Positions 7,318 through 12,917 of a stretch of DNA of 12,917 nucleotides are shown here, in pieces. The notes beneath the pieces were generated by a model, which saw nothing but the letters and a program-made list of their open reading frames with translations, had not been told where the DNA came from and made no database searches. Origin of the DNA: CAMBDS01 sp964355675 (GTDB taxonomy: Bacteria > Electryoneota > AABM5-125-24 > Hatepunaeales > Hatepunaeaceae); contig CAYHEC010000059.1 in assembly GCA_964355675.1 (NCBI GenBank), positions 1 through 12,917 of the forward strand, read 5' to 3'. Every line of letters begins with the position of its first letter. Position 1 is the stretch's first letter. Both the position numbers and the translations under genes were made by a program.

Positions 7318-8997
7318 ATGACCGTACGAAAAATCTGCCTTGGCATTGCCCTTCTGCTTGCCGCGGGAGCGGCGCTCGCGCAACCGGAAGTTGAATGGGA
7401 ACGGACGTATGGCGGGGATAGCTCTGACTTTGGCCACACTGTTATTCAAACCTATAGAGGCTACTTATTCGCGGGATCAACTTACTCATTTGGTAATGGC
7501 GCAAATGACGTGTGGCTGGTTTGCACCGATTCGGACGGTGAAGTCTTATGGACCAAGACTTACGGTGACTCAATTTATAATTCATCCTGGGCTTGTATCC
7601 AGACAGAAGATGGAGGGTTCGTTTCCGGAGGAGGTTCCTATAGCGCCGATCTACCAGCTAAAGCAGGATTGATGGTCTGTGCTGATGCGGAAGGAGATTC
7701 GCTTTGGGCTCGAATATTTGATGAAAATTGCTATGTTTGCACAGCTATAGTTGAATGCCACGATGGCGATCTCGTATTGGCAGGTTCAACAGAGAATTCT
7801 CATTCGGGGCAAGGTGATTTTTGGTTGAGTCGTACCGACGCTGTCGGTAATCTACGCTGGACGCAATTATTCGACGTAAGGTATGCGGATTATTGCAATG
7901 CCATGATTCAGACCGCAGATCGAGGCTTCATTATGGTGGGTTCCTCTGATTCTCCAGAGAACCATCGGAAAGATGGGTGGGTTGTCCGCACTGATGAGAA
8001 CGGGGAAATGCTGTGGTCACAAAGATATGGTGGTAGTAGTGAAGACATCTTTTACTCCGTCATCGAGACAGAATCGGGGGATTTTATGTTGGCGGGTAAA
8101 ACTCAATCATTTGGCGTTACCAGAGAAGATTTCTGGGTAATTCGGATCGATGCTGATGGTGAAATGCTCTGGTCGAAAACATTTGGAGGGGGCGGGAATG
8201 AGGGTTGTAATTCAATAACCAAAGCTGAAAGCGGCGGGTTCGCTCTGGCAGGCTATACCCACACGTACCGATACCGAGGCGCTGATCTTGATTGTTGGAT
8301 GTTGAGGATTTCCGAAGAGGGTGATTCACTTTGGTCTGTGATAACAGGTGGAGTGGCCGATGATGAAGCCTATTCGATAATACAGACAGAAGAGGGTGGA
8401 TTTCTAATGGGAGGAATGACGCTTTCAACATTGAATGGCAACTCCGACTTCTACCTCGTCAAAACCACCCCCGACCCTGTTTCCGTCGGCTCATCCGATC
8501 CGGTTTATCCTTCATCCTTTATCCTTTATCCTTCGTTTCCCAATCCGTTCAATTCGACAGTGACGATCCCGTTTGGGCTCGATAAATCGGCCCCTACGCG
8601 GGTGGCGATATTCGATCCGTTGGGCAGAAAGGTTGCCGAGTTGATTCCGTCAGCGGGGCTCGTAAACGGCCCCTACGCGGGTGGGAAGAACGAAGGGCTC
8701 GTAAACGGCCCCTACGTGGGTAGGAAGGGGCTCGTAAACGGCCACTACGTGGGTGGGAAGGGGCTCGTAAACGGCCCTTACGTGGGTGGAAAGGGGCTCG
8801 TAAACGGCCTCTACGCGGGTGGAAAGGGGCTCGTAAACGGCCACTACGTGGGTGGGAAGGGGCTCGTAAACGGCCCCTACGCGGCAGGGAGGCACTCCGT
8901 CGTCTGGAACGCGAACGGAGTTCCGGCCGGAAGCTATCTCGTCCGTCTCGAATCGGACGGGCAATTTTCTTCCGAAACCATTCATCTTGTCAAATAA
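7318..8997 (+). CDS. Secreted seven-bladed beta-propeller protein with T9SS sorting domain (paralogue)
   Basis: The protein has 559 residues and is a paralogue of the gene at 2881. Both share the signal peptide region (AGAALAQPEVEWE; cleavage probably after A21), seven W...(Y/F)G. propeller repeats, and the same C-terminal domain beginning FPNPFNS at about 407-413. AAGGAG at 7304-7309 supports ATG 7318. The propeller repeats have diverged more between the two paralogues than the two ends have. The sorting domain carries seven tandem GLVNG(P/H/L)Y(A/V)GGK units at about 447-524, against three in the paralogue; this explains most of the length difference. The domain then resumes with HSVVWNANGVPAGSYLVRLE. 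Heptad repeats encode the linker before PNPFN. It is probably exported by T9SS; the ligand is unknown. The two ends being similar while the middle diverges could reflect recombination, which I cannot test here. Confidence 0.88.
   Translation: MTVRKICLGIALLLAAGAALAQPEVEWERTYGGDSSDFGHTVIQTYRGYLFAGSTYSFGNGANDVWLVCTDSDGEVLWTKTYGDSIYNSSWACIQTEDGGFVSGGGSYSADLPAKAGLMVCADAEGDSLWARIFDENCYVCTAIVECHDGDLVLAGSTENSHSGQGDFWLSRTDAVGNLRWTQLFDVRYADYCNAMIQTADRGFIMVGSSDSPENHRKDGWVVRTDENGEMLWSQRYGGSSEDIFYSVIETESGDFMLAGKTQSFGVTREDFWVIRIDADGEMLWSKTFGGGGNEGCNSITKAESGGFALAGYTHTYRYRGADLDCWMLRISEEGDSLWSVITGGVADDEAYSIIQTEEGGFLMGGMTLSTLNGNSDFYLVKTTPDPVSVGSSDPVYPSSFILYPSFPNPFNSTVTIPFGLDKSAPTRVAIFDPLGRKVAELIPSAGLVNGPYAGGKNEGLVNGPYVGRKGLVNGHYVGGKGLVNGPYVGGKGLVNGLYAGGKGLVNGHYVGGKGLVNGPYAAGRHSVVWNANGVPAGSYLVRLESDGQFSSETIHLVK
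8504..8531. repeat. Heptad repeats inside coding sequence (linker)
   Basis: Four heptads TTTATCC, TTCATCC, TTTATCC and TTTATCC encode the linker just before the sorting domain. The paralogue has different heptads (TTAACCT-like) at the equivalent place. Confidence 0.85.
8656..8889 (+). repeat. Coding tandem repeat in the sorting domain (7 copies)
   Basis: Units start at 8656 (39 bp), then 8695, 8728, 8761, 8794 and 8827 (33 bp each), and 8860 (30 bp). All keep the reading frame and encode GLVNG(P/H/L)Y(A/V)GGK. An 18-nt core, CGGCCCCTACGCGGGTGG (8667-8684), also occurs at 8588-8605 in the same gene but in a different codon phase (DKSAPTRVA). The central GGGGCTCGTAAACGGCCCC can form a hairpin. 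Confidence 0.95.
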
Positions 8998-9008
8998 TGT
9001 TCAATTGT

Positions 9009-9034
9009 AAACACGAAGGGACGAAGAAACGAAG
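9009..9034. repeat. 'cgaag' inverted repeat, left arm, upstream of the VWA gene
   Basis: Modules AAACACGAAGGGACGAAG and AAACGAAG lie opposite the TTCGTCACTTCG direct repeats that follow. Related arms occur at 11318-11340 and 11766-11791. Confidence 0.8.
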
Positions 9035-9053
9035 ATTCGAAAATATATATATA

Positions 9054-9160
9054 TTCGTCACTTCGTCACTTCGTGTGAATATATCATTTGTATCTTTTCG
9101 TCACTTCGTCACTTCGTGTTAATAGATCAATTATTTCTTTTCGTCACTTCGTCACTTCGT
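9054..9160. repeat. Three direct repeats with 43-bp period
   Basis: TTCGTCACTTCGTCACTTCG recurs at 9054, 9097 and 9140, exactly 43 bases apart, with AT-rich, partly conserved spacers. The arms are inverted relative to 9009-9034. Three near-identical repeats look superficially CRISPR-like, but the spacers are similar to one another rather than unique. Confidence 0.9.
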
Positions 9161-9166
9161 ATTAAT

Positions 9167-9201
9167 TTTACACTTTACACTTTACACTTTACACTTTACA
9201 C
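9167..9201. repeat. Tandem heptad repeat TTTACAC upstream of the VWA gene
   Basis: Five perfect TTTACAC copies plus a partial TTT end 15 bases before ATG 9220. A weak AAAGAG (9208-9213) lies between the array and the start. Confidence 0.92.
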
Positions 9202-9219
9202 TTTCTTAAAGAGTCCACA

Positions 9220-11304
9220 ATGAAAACCTTCTTCCTGCTGTTAGCTTTGTCCATCACCGCACCGCTTTTCGCCGCCACCGGCAGACTGACCGGCACTGTT
9301 ACCGATGAAGCCTCCGGCGCTCCCGTCGAAGCCGCCATGATTGTCGTCGGTGATGGCCTCTTTAGTTCCACAACCGACCCGGGCGGCAAATTCACTATCG
9401 TCGGCGTCGTCCCCGGGACCTACACTGTCAAGGTTTCGCACGCTAACTATCCCCCTCAGACTTTCGCCGGCGTCGTTATCCACGCTGATTTGACCACCGT
9501 GTTGAATGTCAAATTGAAACAAACCGTAACAACAATCGATGGAAACGAGGTGATCTATCACTCGCCATCTGTCCAAATGGACATGTCGGCAAAATCCTCA
9601 CAAGTGAGGGTGATTGATGCCTCCCAATTGACCAAACTGAAATCTTCATCAGCACCCCCCGTTGCGGTCAACGAAGAAGCTATAGCTTCAGACATGATCT
9701 CTTCACAAACCGGCTTCAAAGCCAATGCCGAAGGCCAATTCCATGTGCGCGGTGGTCGTGACGGCAGTACAGCTTATATATTGGATGGCGTCGATCGTCG
9801 TGATCCCAACATCATGCCTCCCCGCCCCGGTGATCCTGTCCCGACCGACTGGAACACCGAAGAGTACAACCGTATTTACGAGAACGAGTTCCTCGAAGTC
9901 ACTAAAAACCCCCTCTCAACCTTCTCCATCGACGTTGATCAAGCCTCCTACGCCAATGCGAGGCGGTTCCTCTCGAACAGCCAACTCCCGCCGCCTGACG
10001 CTGTCCGCATAGAGGAGTTCATCAATTACTTCGATTACGACTATCCCGATCCTGAAGGCGAACACCCCTTTTCGATCACCACCGAGCTTGGCGAATGCCC
10101 CTGGACAGCCGATCACCAACTCCTTCACGTTGGTCTGCAAGGCAAGCGGATGAAGACAGATAAGCTTCCACCCAGTAGCCTGACCTTCCTGATCGACGTC
10201 TCGGGCTCGATGGATGAGCCGAACAAATTGCCATTACTGCAATCAGCCTTTCGCATGATGGTCGAACAGCTCCGCCCGGAAGACCGCGTCGCTATCGTTG
10301 TCTATGCCGGAGCCAGCGGGCTCGTTCTCCCCTCGACACGCGGCGACCACAAATCGGACATCATCACCGCCATCGACAAACTTCGTGCCGGTGGTACAAC
10401 CGCCGGAGGGGCGGGCATGGTTCTCGCCTACCAGACCGCTAAGGATAACTTCCTTGCGGGCGGTAATAACCGCGTCGTCTGGGCTACCGATGGCGACTTC
10501 AACACAGGCGTCTCCTCAACTTCCGAGATGGTGCGGATGATGGAGGAAAACCGCAAATCGGGCATCTTCCTGACCATGCTCGGCTTCGGTGGAGGTAACT
10601 TAAAAGATGGCCGCATGGAGCAGATGGCTGATAAAGGCAATGGCCAGTACTTCTACATCGACTCCATCGTCGAAGCCCGCCGCGTGATGGTCGAACAGAT
10701 CGGCGGTACACTGGTTACCATCGCCAAAGATGTCAAGCTCCAGATTGAGTTCAATCCCGCCAAAGTTACCGCCTACCGCTTGATCGGCTACGAAAACCGC
10801 CTTCTCAAAGCTGAAGACTTCCACGACGACACCAAGGATGCCGGCGAAATCGGTGCGGGGCACTCTGTCACCGCTATCTACGAGCTTATTCCCTTTGGCA
10901 TCAAAGCAGTCCTCCCGAAGGTTGACGACTTGAAGTACCAAACCCCCGGCGTCGATCCCAAGGCTTTCAAGACGGACGAAATCCTCACCCTCAAGCTCCG
11001 CTACAAAGATCCTGACAAGGAGGTTTCGAAGCTATTGGAGCAGTCTCTTTCAGGCAAACCCGGGGAATTCGCCAAAACTTCAGATAACTTTCGCTTCTCC
11101 GCATCAGCGGCGGTGTTCGGGATGCTACTGAGGGATTCGAAGTTCAGTGGTTCGGCGACTTTCATCGACATCTCCAAGTGGGCGACCGGCGCGCGCGGCA
11201 ACGATCCCGGCGGCTATCGGGCGGAATTCATCCGGTTGGTCGATATTGCCGGTCTGTTGGAAAAGCCTGCGTCCGATAAACTACCTGTTATTATGGACGA
11301 GTAA
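9220..11304 (+). CDS. Secreted YfbK-type VWA protein with carboxypeptidase-regulatory-like domain and a TonB-plug-like segment
   Basis: The protein has 694 residues. In order: signal peptide (about 1-19, ..LFAA); a carboxypeptidase-regulatory-like Ig domain (about 20-100, TGRLTGTVTD...GGKFTIVGVVPGTYTVKVSH); a segment at about 128-197 resembling the start of a TonB-dependent receptor plug (GQFHVRGGRDGSTAYILDGVDRRDP); the YfbK N-terminal domain (about 222-315, NPLSTFSIDVDQASYANARRF); a VWA domain (about 320-490) with MIDAS residues D326, S328, S330, T393/T394 and D424; and a DUF3520-like C-terminal domain (about 500-690). The MIDAS site predicts metal-dependent binding of a partner protein in the periplasm or at the cell surface; the partner is unknown. 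No receptor barrel follows the plug-like part, so it is not a transporter. The gene is flanked on both sides by cgaag repeats. Confidence 0.9.
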   Translation: MKTFFLLLALSITAPLFAATGRLTGTVTDEASGAPVEAAMIVVGDGLFSSTTDPGGKFTIVGVVPGTYTVKVSHANYPPQTFAGVVIHADLTTVLNVKLKQTVTTIDGNEVIYHSPSVQMDMSAKSSQVRVIDASQLTKLKSSSAPPVAVNEEAIASDMISSQTGFKANAEGQFHVRGGRDGSTAYILDGVDRRDPNIMPPRPGDPVPTDWNTEEYNRIYENEFLEVTKNPLSTFSIDVDQASYANARRFLSNSQLPPPDAVRIEEFINYFDYDYPDPEGEHPFSITTELGECPWTADHQLLHVGLQGKRMKTDKLPPSSLTFLIDVSGSMDEPNKLPLLQSAFRMMVEQLRPEDRVAIVVYAGASGLVLPSTRGDHKSDIITAIDKLRAGGTTAGGAGMVLAYQTAKDNFLAGGNNRVVWATDGDFNTGVSSTSEMVRMMEENRKSGIFLTMLGFGGGNLKDGRMEQMADKGNGQYFYIDSIVEARRVMVEQIGGTLVTIAKDVKLQIEFNPAKVTAYRLIGYENRLLKAEDFHDDTKDAGEIGAGHSVTAIYELIPFGIKAVLPKVDDLKYQTPGVDPKAFKTDEILTLKLRYKDPDKEVSKLLEQSLSGKPGEFAKTSDNFRFSASAAVFGMLLRDSKFSGSATFIDISKWATGARGNDPGGYRAEFIRLVDIAGLLEKPASDKLPVIMDE

Positions 11305-11317
11305 TCCAAATCTGAAT

Positions 11318-11385
11318 CACGACGGGACGAAGAAACGAAGTTTAGAAAAAAATTATGTATATTCGTCATTTCGTCACTTCGTGTT
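11318..11385. repeat. 'cgaag' inverted repeat after the VWA gene
   Basis: Left arm CACGACGGGACGAAG..ACGAAG (11318-11340) and right arm TTCGTCATTTCGTCACTTCG (from 11362) enclose an AT-rich loop of about 20 bases. It could act as a transcript-end hairpin for the VWA gene; no clear U-tract follows. Confidence 0.8.
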
Positions 11386-11405
11386 AATTTTCAACATAAT
11401 CAACA

Positions 11406-11426
11406 ATCAGAAATCAGCAATTAGAA
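11406..11426. repeat. Degenerate ATCAGAA heptads upstream of the 106-aa gene
   Basis: ATCAGAA, ATCAGCA and ATTAGAA end ten bases before ATG 11437. It is the same heptad as at 76-107, upstream of an unrelated gene. Confidence 0.75.
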
Positions 11427-11436
11427 ATCGAGCATC

Positions 11437-11757
11437 ATGAACATCTACATTCTTAAGAACTTCACCCTTCGCGAACAATACCTCGGCGCGACTGATGACG
11501 ACTCTCACGCCGCGGTGAAGGCTCACAAAGCCAATCCCGACTCGCCCGTCAGCCACTGGAAATGGGCTACCGAGAAAGTACAGTGGGGCGAGGTTCAAGC
11601 CGGTCTCGCTCCCGTATCTGCCGCCGCGTTCCTCCGCGCACTCCGCAACGAGCCGCTCGACGACGGCTGGGTCAACGTCTATGGTGGTGACGATCTCACG
11701 CTTCAGGACGAGGACTCGGCTGAAGACGAGGAATGGTTGCCTCCTCCCGAAGATTAG
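11437..11757 (+). CDS. Hypothetical acidic protein (106 aa)
   Basis: I do not recognise this protein. It has 106 residues, begins MNIYILKNFTLREQYLGAT, and has no signal peptide or membrane segment. A central Trp-rich stretch (SHWKWATEKVQWGEV, about 39-53) is followed by a helix (LAPVSAAAFLRALRN) and a strongly acidic tail (GGDDLTLQDEDSAEDEEW). Codon use resembles that of the neighbouring genes, and the frame is open with a natural start, so I take it as real. There is no ribosome binding site; degenerate heptads precede the ATG. It sits between two cgaag inverted repeats, separated from the VWA gene by 132 bases, so joint transcription is possible but not shown. Confidence 0.65.
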   Translation: MNIYILKNFTLREQYLGATDDDSHAAVKAHKANPDSPVSHWKWATEKVQWGEVQAGLAPVSAAAFLRALRNEPLDDGWVNVYGGDDLTLQDEDSAEDEEWLPPPED

Positions 11758-11765
11758 GAAGGTTC

Positions 11766-11830
11766 AAACACGAAGAAACGAAGGGACGAAGAATCAGTCT
11801 ATGATCCTAAAATTTTGTCCCTTCGTGTTT
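11766..11830. repeat. 'cgaag' inverted repeat between convergent genes (possible bidirectional terminator)
   Basis: AAACACGAAGAAACGAAGGG (from 11766) pairs in part with GTCCCTTCGTGTTT (11817-11830). It lies between the 106-aa gene and the transposase remnant on the opposite strand, where a shared terminator would be expected. The modules are those of 9009-9034 in a different order. Confidence 0.75.
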
Positions 11831-11838
11831 AAAAACAA

Positions 11839-12635
11839 TTACCGAAACAGGCTGTCCGAGAATACGAGAATGTGTGTACGCAGGGTGATAACGGTTTTCT
11901 GAACCATTATCCCATCCTTTATCCCTTTTGCCTTCAACCAACTTGATCGTATTCGACCAAAGTACCCTTTATCAGCATAGACTGCCTCTTCGTCGCCGGT
12001 GACCATCTCTTTGAAACCATCTACATCACTGATTTTGCTGGTCGTCATATCAGTTTGGCGTATTAATTCGCTCTCTTGATCGACGCCTACATGAATCTTA
12101 TAGCCATCGAACGGTTTTCCACCCTTCTTCTTTCTGGTCCACGTGGCGTCAGGATCACTCTTAGCCTGCCCGCTATTGGGTTCGCGGGCGAAAGATTTCA
12201 TCTGGGAAGCATCGATCTAGCTTCCTTTCTTCAGGATTAATCGTTTGCGCTCTAATTGATTGTTGACAAGCTCGAACAACGCCTTCATGATCGGCTCGGT
12301 CCGATCCCGAAAACGGTGTATTGTGGAGTGATCAGGAACGGAGTCGTCAAGATTGAGACCGATGAACTTTCGGAACGAAAGTCGATCTGAGATTGCTTCT
12401 TCAAGCTGTGGGTCGCTAAGGTTGTACCAGTTCTGAAGCAACAACGCTTTGAACAGTGTTATTGCCGCGTAGGCAGGCCGACCCGGGCCGTCAGTCCGAT
12501 AGCGTGTTTCATCAAATTGCGGACAGGAGTCCAGTCGATGGTTAGATCGATCTTGTCAAAGGTTGGATTGGTGCTGCCGGTACGGCGGACCAGTGCATCA
12601 GCCAAACTTGCTTGATTACTTTCTCGACGAATCAT
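11839..12635 (-). pseudogene. IS5-family transposase, decayed
   Basis: The minus strand reads as a DDE transposase of the IS5 family in three pieces. The N-terminus starts at ATG 12635 (MIRRESNQASLADALVRR...IDWTPVRNLM...LTAR). It changes frame between about 12480 and 12515 into GRPAYAAITLFKALLLQNWYNLSD...LDDSVPDHSTIHRFRDR. An in-frame TAG at 12217-12219 (after LKKGS) interrupts the expected GTLIDAS motif, and the same frame continues with IDASQMKSFARE...GYKIHVGVDQES...YADKGYFG. The first catalytic D (IDAS) and second D (YADKGY) are present. The third catalytic residue, E, and the usual C-terminus are missing; after about 11896 the frame runs into unrelated residues and ends at 11839. At least three lesions make it inactive. 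The amber could in principle be read through, but the other defects argue against function. Confidence 0.85.
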
Positions 12636-12758
12636 GGCGATCTCTTGATTTATAGAATTGTTATATTATTGTTATTTCAACACAATACAAATATTCTGAT
12701 AAGTCAAGTATTATTTAACCCTATATGGGAATATTTCAAAGAACTCGAGGACACCCTG
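11848..12758. mobile_element. Internally deleted IS5-family element (tentative ends)
   Basis: Possible terminal inverted repeats are CAGGCTGTCCGAG (11848-11860) and CTCGAGGACACCCTG (12744-12758), which match in inverse orientation apart from one substitution and a two-base indel. The left end lies just inside the last codons of the truncated transposase frame, consistent with deletion of the gene's 3' part. No target-site duplication is clear, so the ends are tentative. Confidence 0.4.
12640..12740. other. AT-rich region upstream of the transposase remnant
   Basis: This AT-rich stretch contains no supported gene. It lies upstream of the transposase start on the minus strand and may have held its promoter, but no well-spaced -35/-10 pair could be assigned. 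Confidence 0.4.
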
Positions 12759-12765
12759 ATGCAAC

Positions 12766-12793
12766 GTAGGGGCGCAAAGCCTTGCGCCCCTAC
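12766..12793. repeat. 28-bp palindromic repeat overlapping a stop codon
   Basis: Arms GTAGGGGCGCAA and TTGCGCCCCTAC enclose an AGCC loop. On the minus strand its first bases supply the TAG (12790-12792) of the sorting-domain gene. It shares the GCCCCTAC word with the coding repeats at 4213 and 8656. Confidence 0.9.
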
Positions 12794-12917
12794 CGGATCA
12801 GAACAACCTTCTTGGTCGAAACCTCTTGTCCGGCTTGGAGACGAACGAGATAGACTCCGGCAGGGACCAATGCGGCGTTCCAGGTAGCGCTACTCGTTTC
12901 TTCTGCCGACCCCCTGC
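12790..12917 (-). CDS. C-terminus of a third T9SS-sorted protein (partial)
   Basis: The minus strand encodes about 41 codons up to TAG at 12790-12792: SSATWNAALVPAGVYLVRLQ followed by AGQEVSTKKVVLIR. This is the last strand pair of a type A T9SS sorting domain (PAGVYLVRL...K.V.L), closely matching the ends of the proteins at 2881 and 7318. Only the tail is inside the window, so the functional part is unknown. It ends within a palindromic repeat. Confidence 0.8.
   Translation of the reverse strand, partial: RGSAEETSSATWNAALVPAGVYLVRLQAGQEVSTKKVVLIR

Noticed and set aside
8650..8985. Minus-strand open frame with repeated VGAVYEPLPTHV
   Set aside because: It is the complement of the seven-copy coding repeat. 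Its openness follows from the GC-rich unit; no start context or homology supports it.
9054..9182. Possible mini-CRISPR array (three repeats, about 20-base spacers)
   Set aside because: The spacers are similar to each other and too short, the repeat is internally repetitive (TTCGTCAC), and no cas gene is present.
11890..11935. Heptad-like TTTATCCC words inside the transposase remnant
   Set aside because: The phase is irregular and the sequence encodes a normal transposase stretch (KAKGIKDGIMVQK) on the minus strand, so coincidence is likely.
12612..12887. Plus-strand open frame over the AT-rich region and palindrome
   Set aside because: It covers the transposase start, the palindrome and the antisense of the T9SS tail. 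The protein looks like no family, and the minus-strand readings are better supported.

Overview
This window looks like a chromosomal segment of an uncultured bacterium of the FCB (Fibrobacteres-Chlorobi-Bacteroidetes) superphylum or a related candidate phylum. The basis is three proteins with type IX secretion (T9SS, 'PNPFN ... PAG.Y.VRL') C-terminal sorting domains, a Bacteroidetes-like NuoL, and a YfbK-type VWA protein with a carboxypeptidase-regulatory-like N-terminus. I cannot place it more precisely from sequence alone. No rRNA, tRNA or CRISPR array was recognised.

Layout. (1) 1-1530: an MDR-family zinc-type oxidoreductase bracketed by a 50-bp direct repeat. A dense cluster of palindromes and a large imperfect inverted repeat follow it. 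(2) 1531-2760: an unusual protein with four XRE-like helix-turn-helix domains on Pro/Ala/Val-rich linkers. (3) 2761-4735: a cluster of hairpins, a secreted seven-bladed beta-propeller protein with a T9SS sorting domain, then more palindromes, a short ATC microsatellite and heptad repeats. (4) 4736-6694: nuoL, alone, with no other complex I gene beside it. (5) 6751-7282: a small GxxExxY/PD-(D/E)XK nuclease-family gene enclosed by about 30-bp inverted repeats. (6) 7318-8997: a paralogue of the propeller protein, whose sorting domain is interrupted by seven tandem copies of a 33-39-bp coding repeat. (7) 8998-11838: a secreted VWA protein and a 106-aa unknown gene, separated and flanked by 'cgaag' inverted repeats. 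(8) 11839-12758: a decayed IS5-family transposase with a frameshift, an amber codon and a missing 3' end. (9) 12790-12917: the C-terminus of a third T9SS-sorted protein on the minus strand; its stop codon lies inside a palindromic repeat.

The genes do not form an obvious operon or pathway. Exported proteins (two propellers, the VWA protein and the partial protein) dominate. The most striking feature is the repeat load. Short tandem heptads end a few bases before start codons, palindromes sit just after stop codons, and inverted repeats enclose single genes. Two of these classes also occur inside coding sequence: heptads encode part of the linker before the sorting domain in both propeller proteins, and a GC-rich hairpin-forming repeat is translated as tandem 'GLVNGPYAGGK' units within both sorting domains. 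This resembles, by analogy only, the in-frame palindromic elements of Rickettsia, and it is the best candidate here for something undescribed.
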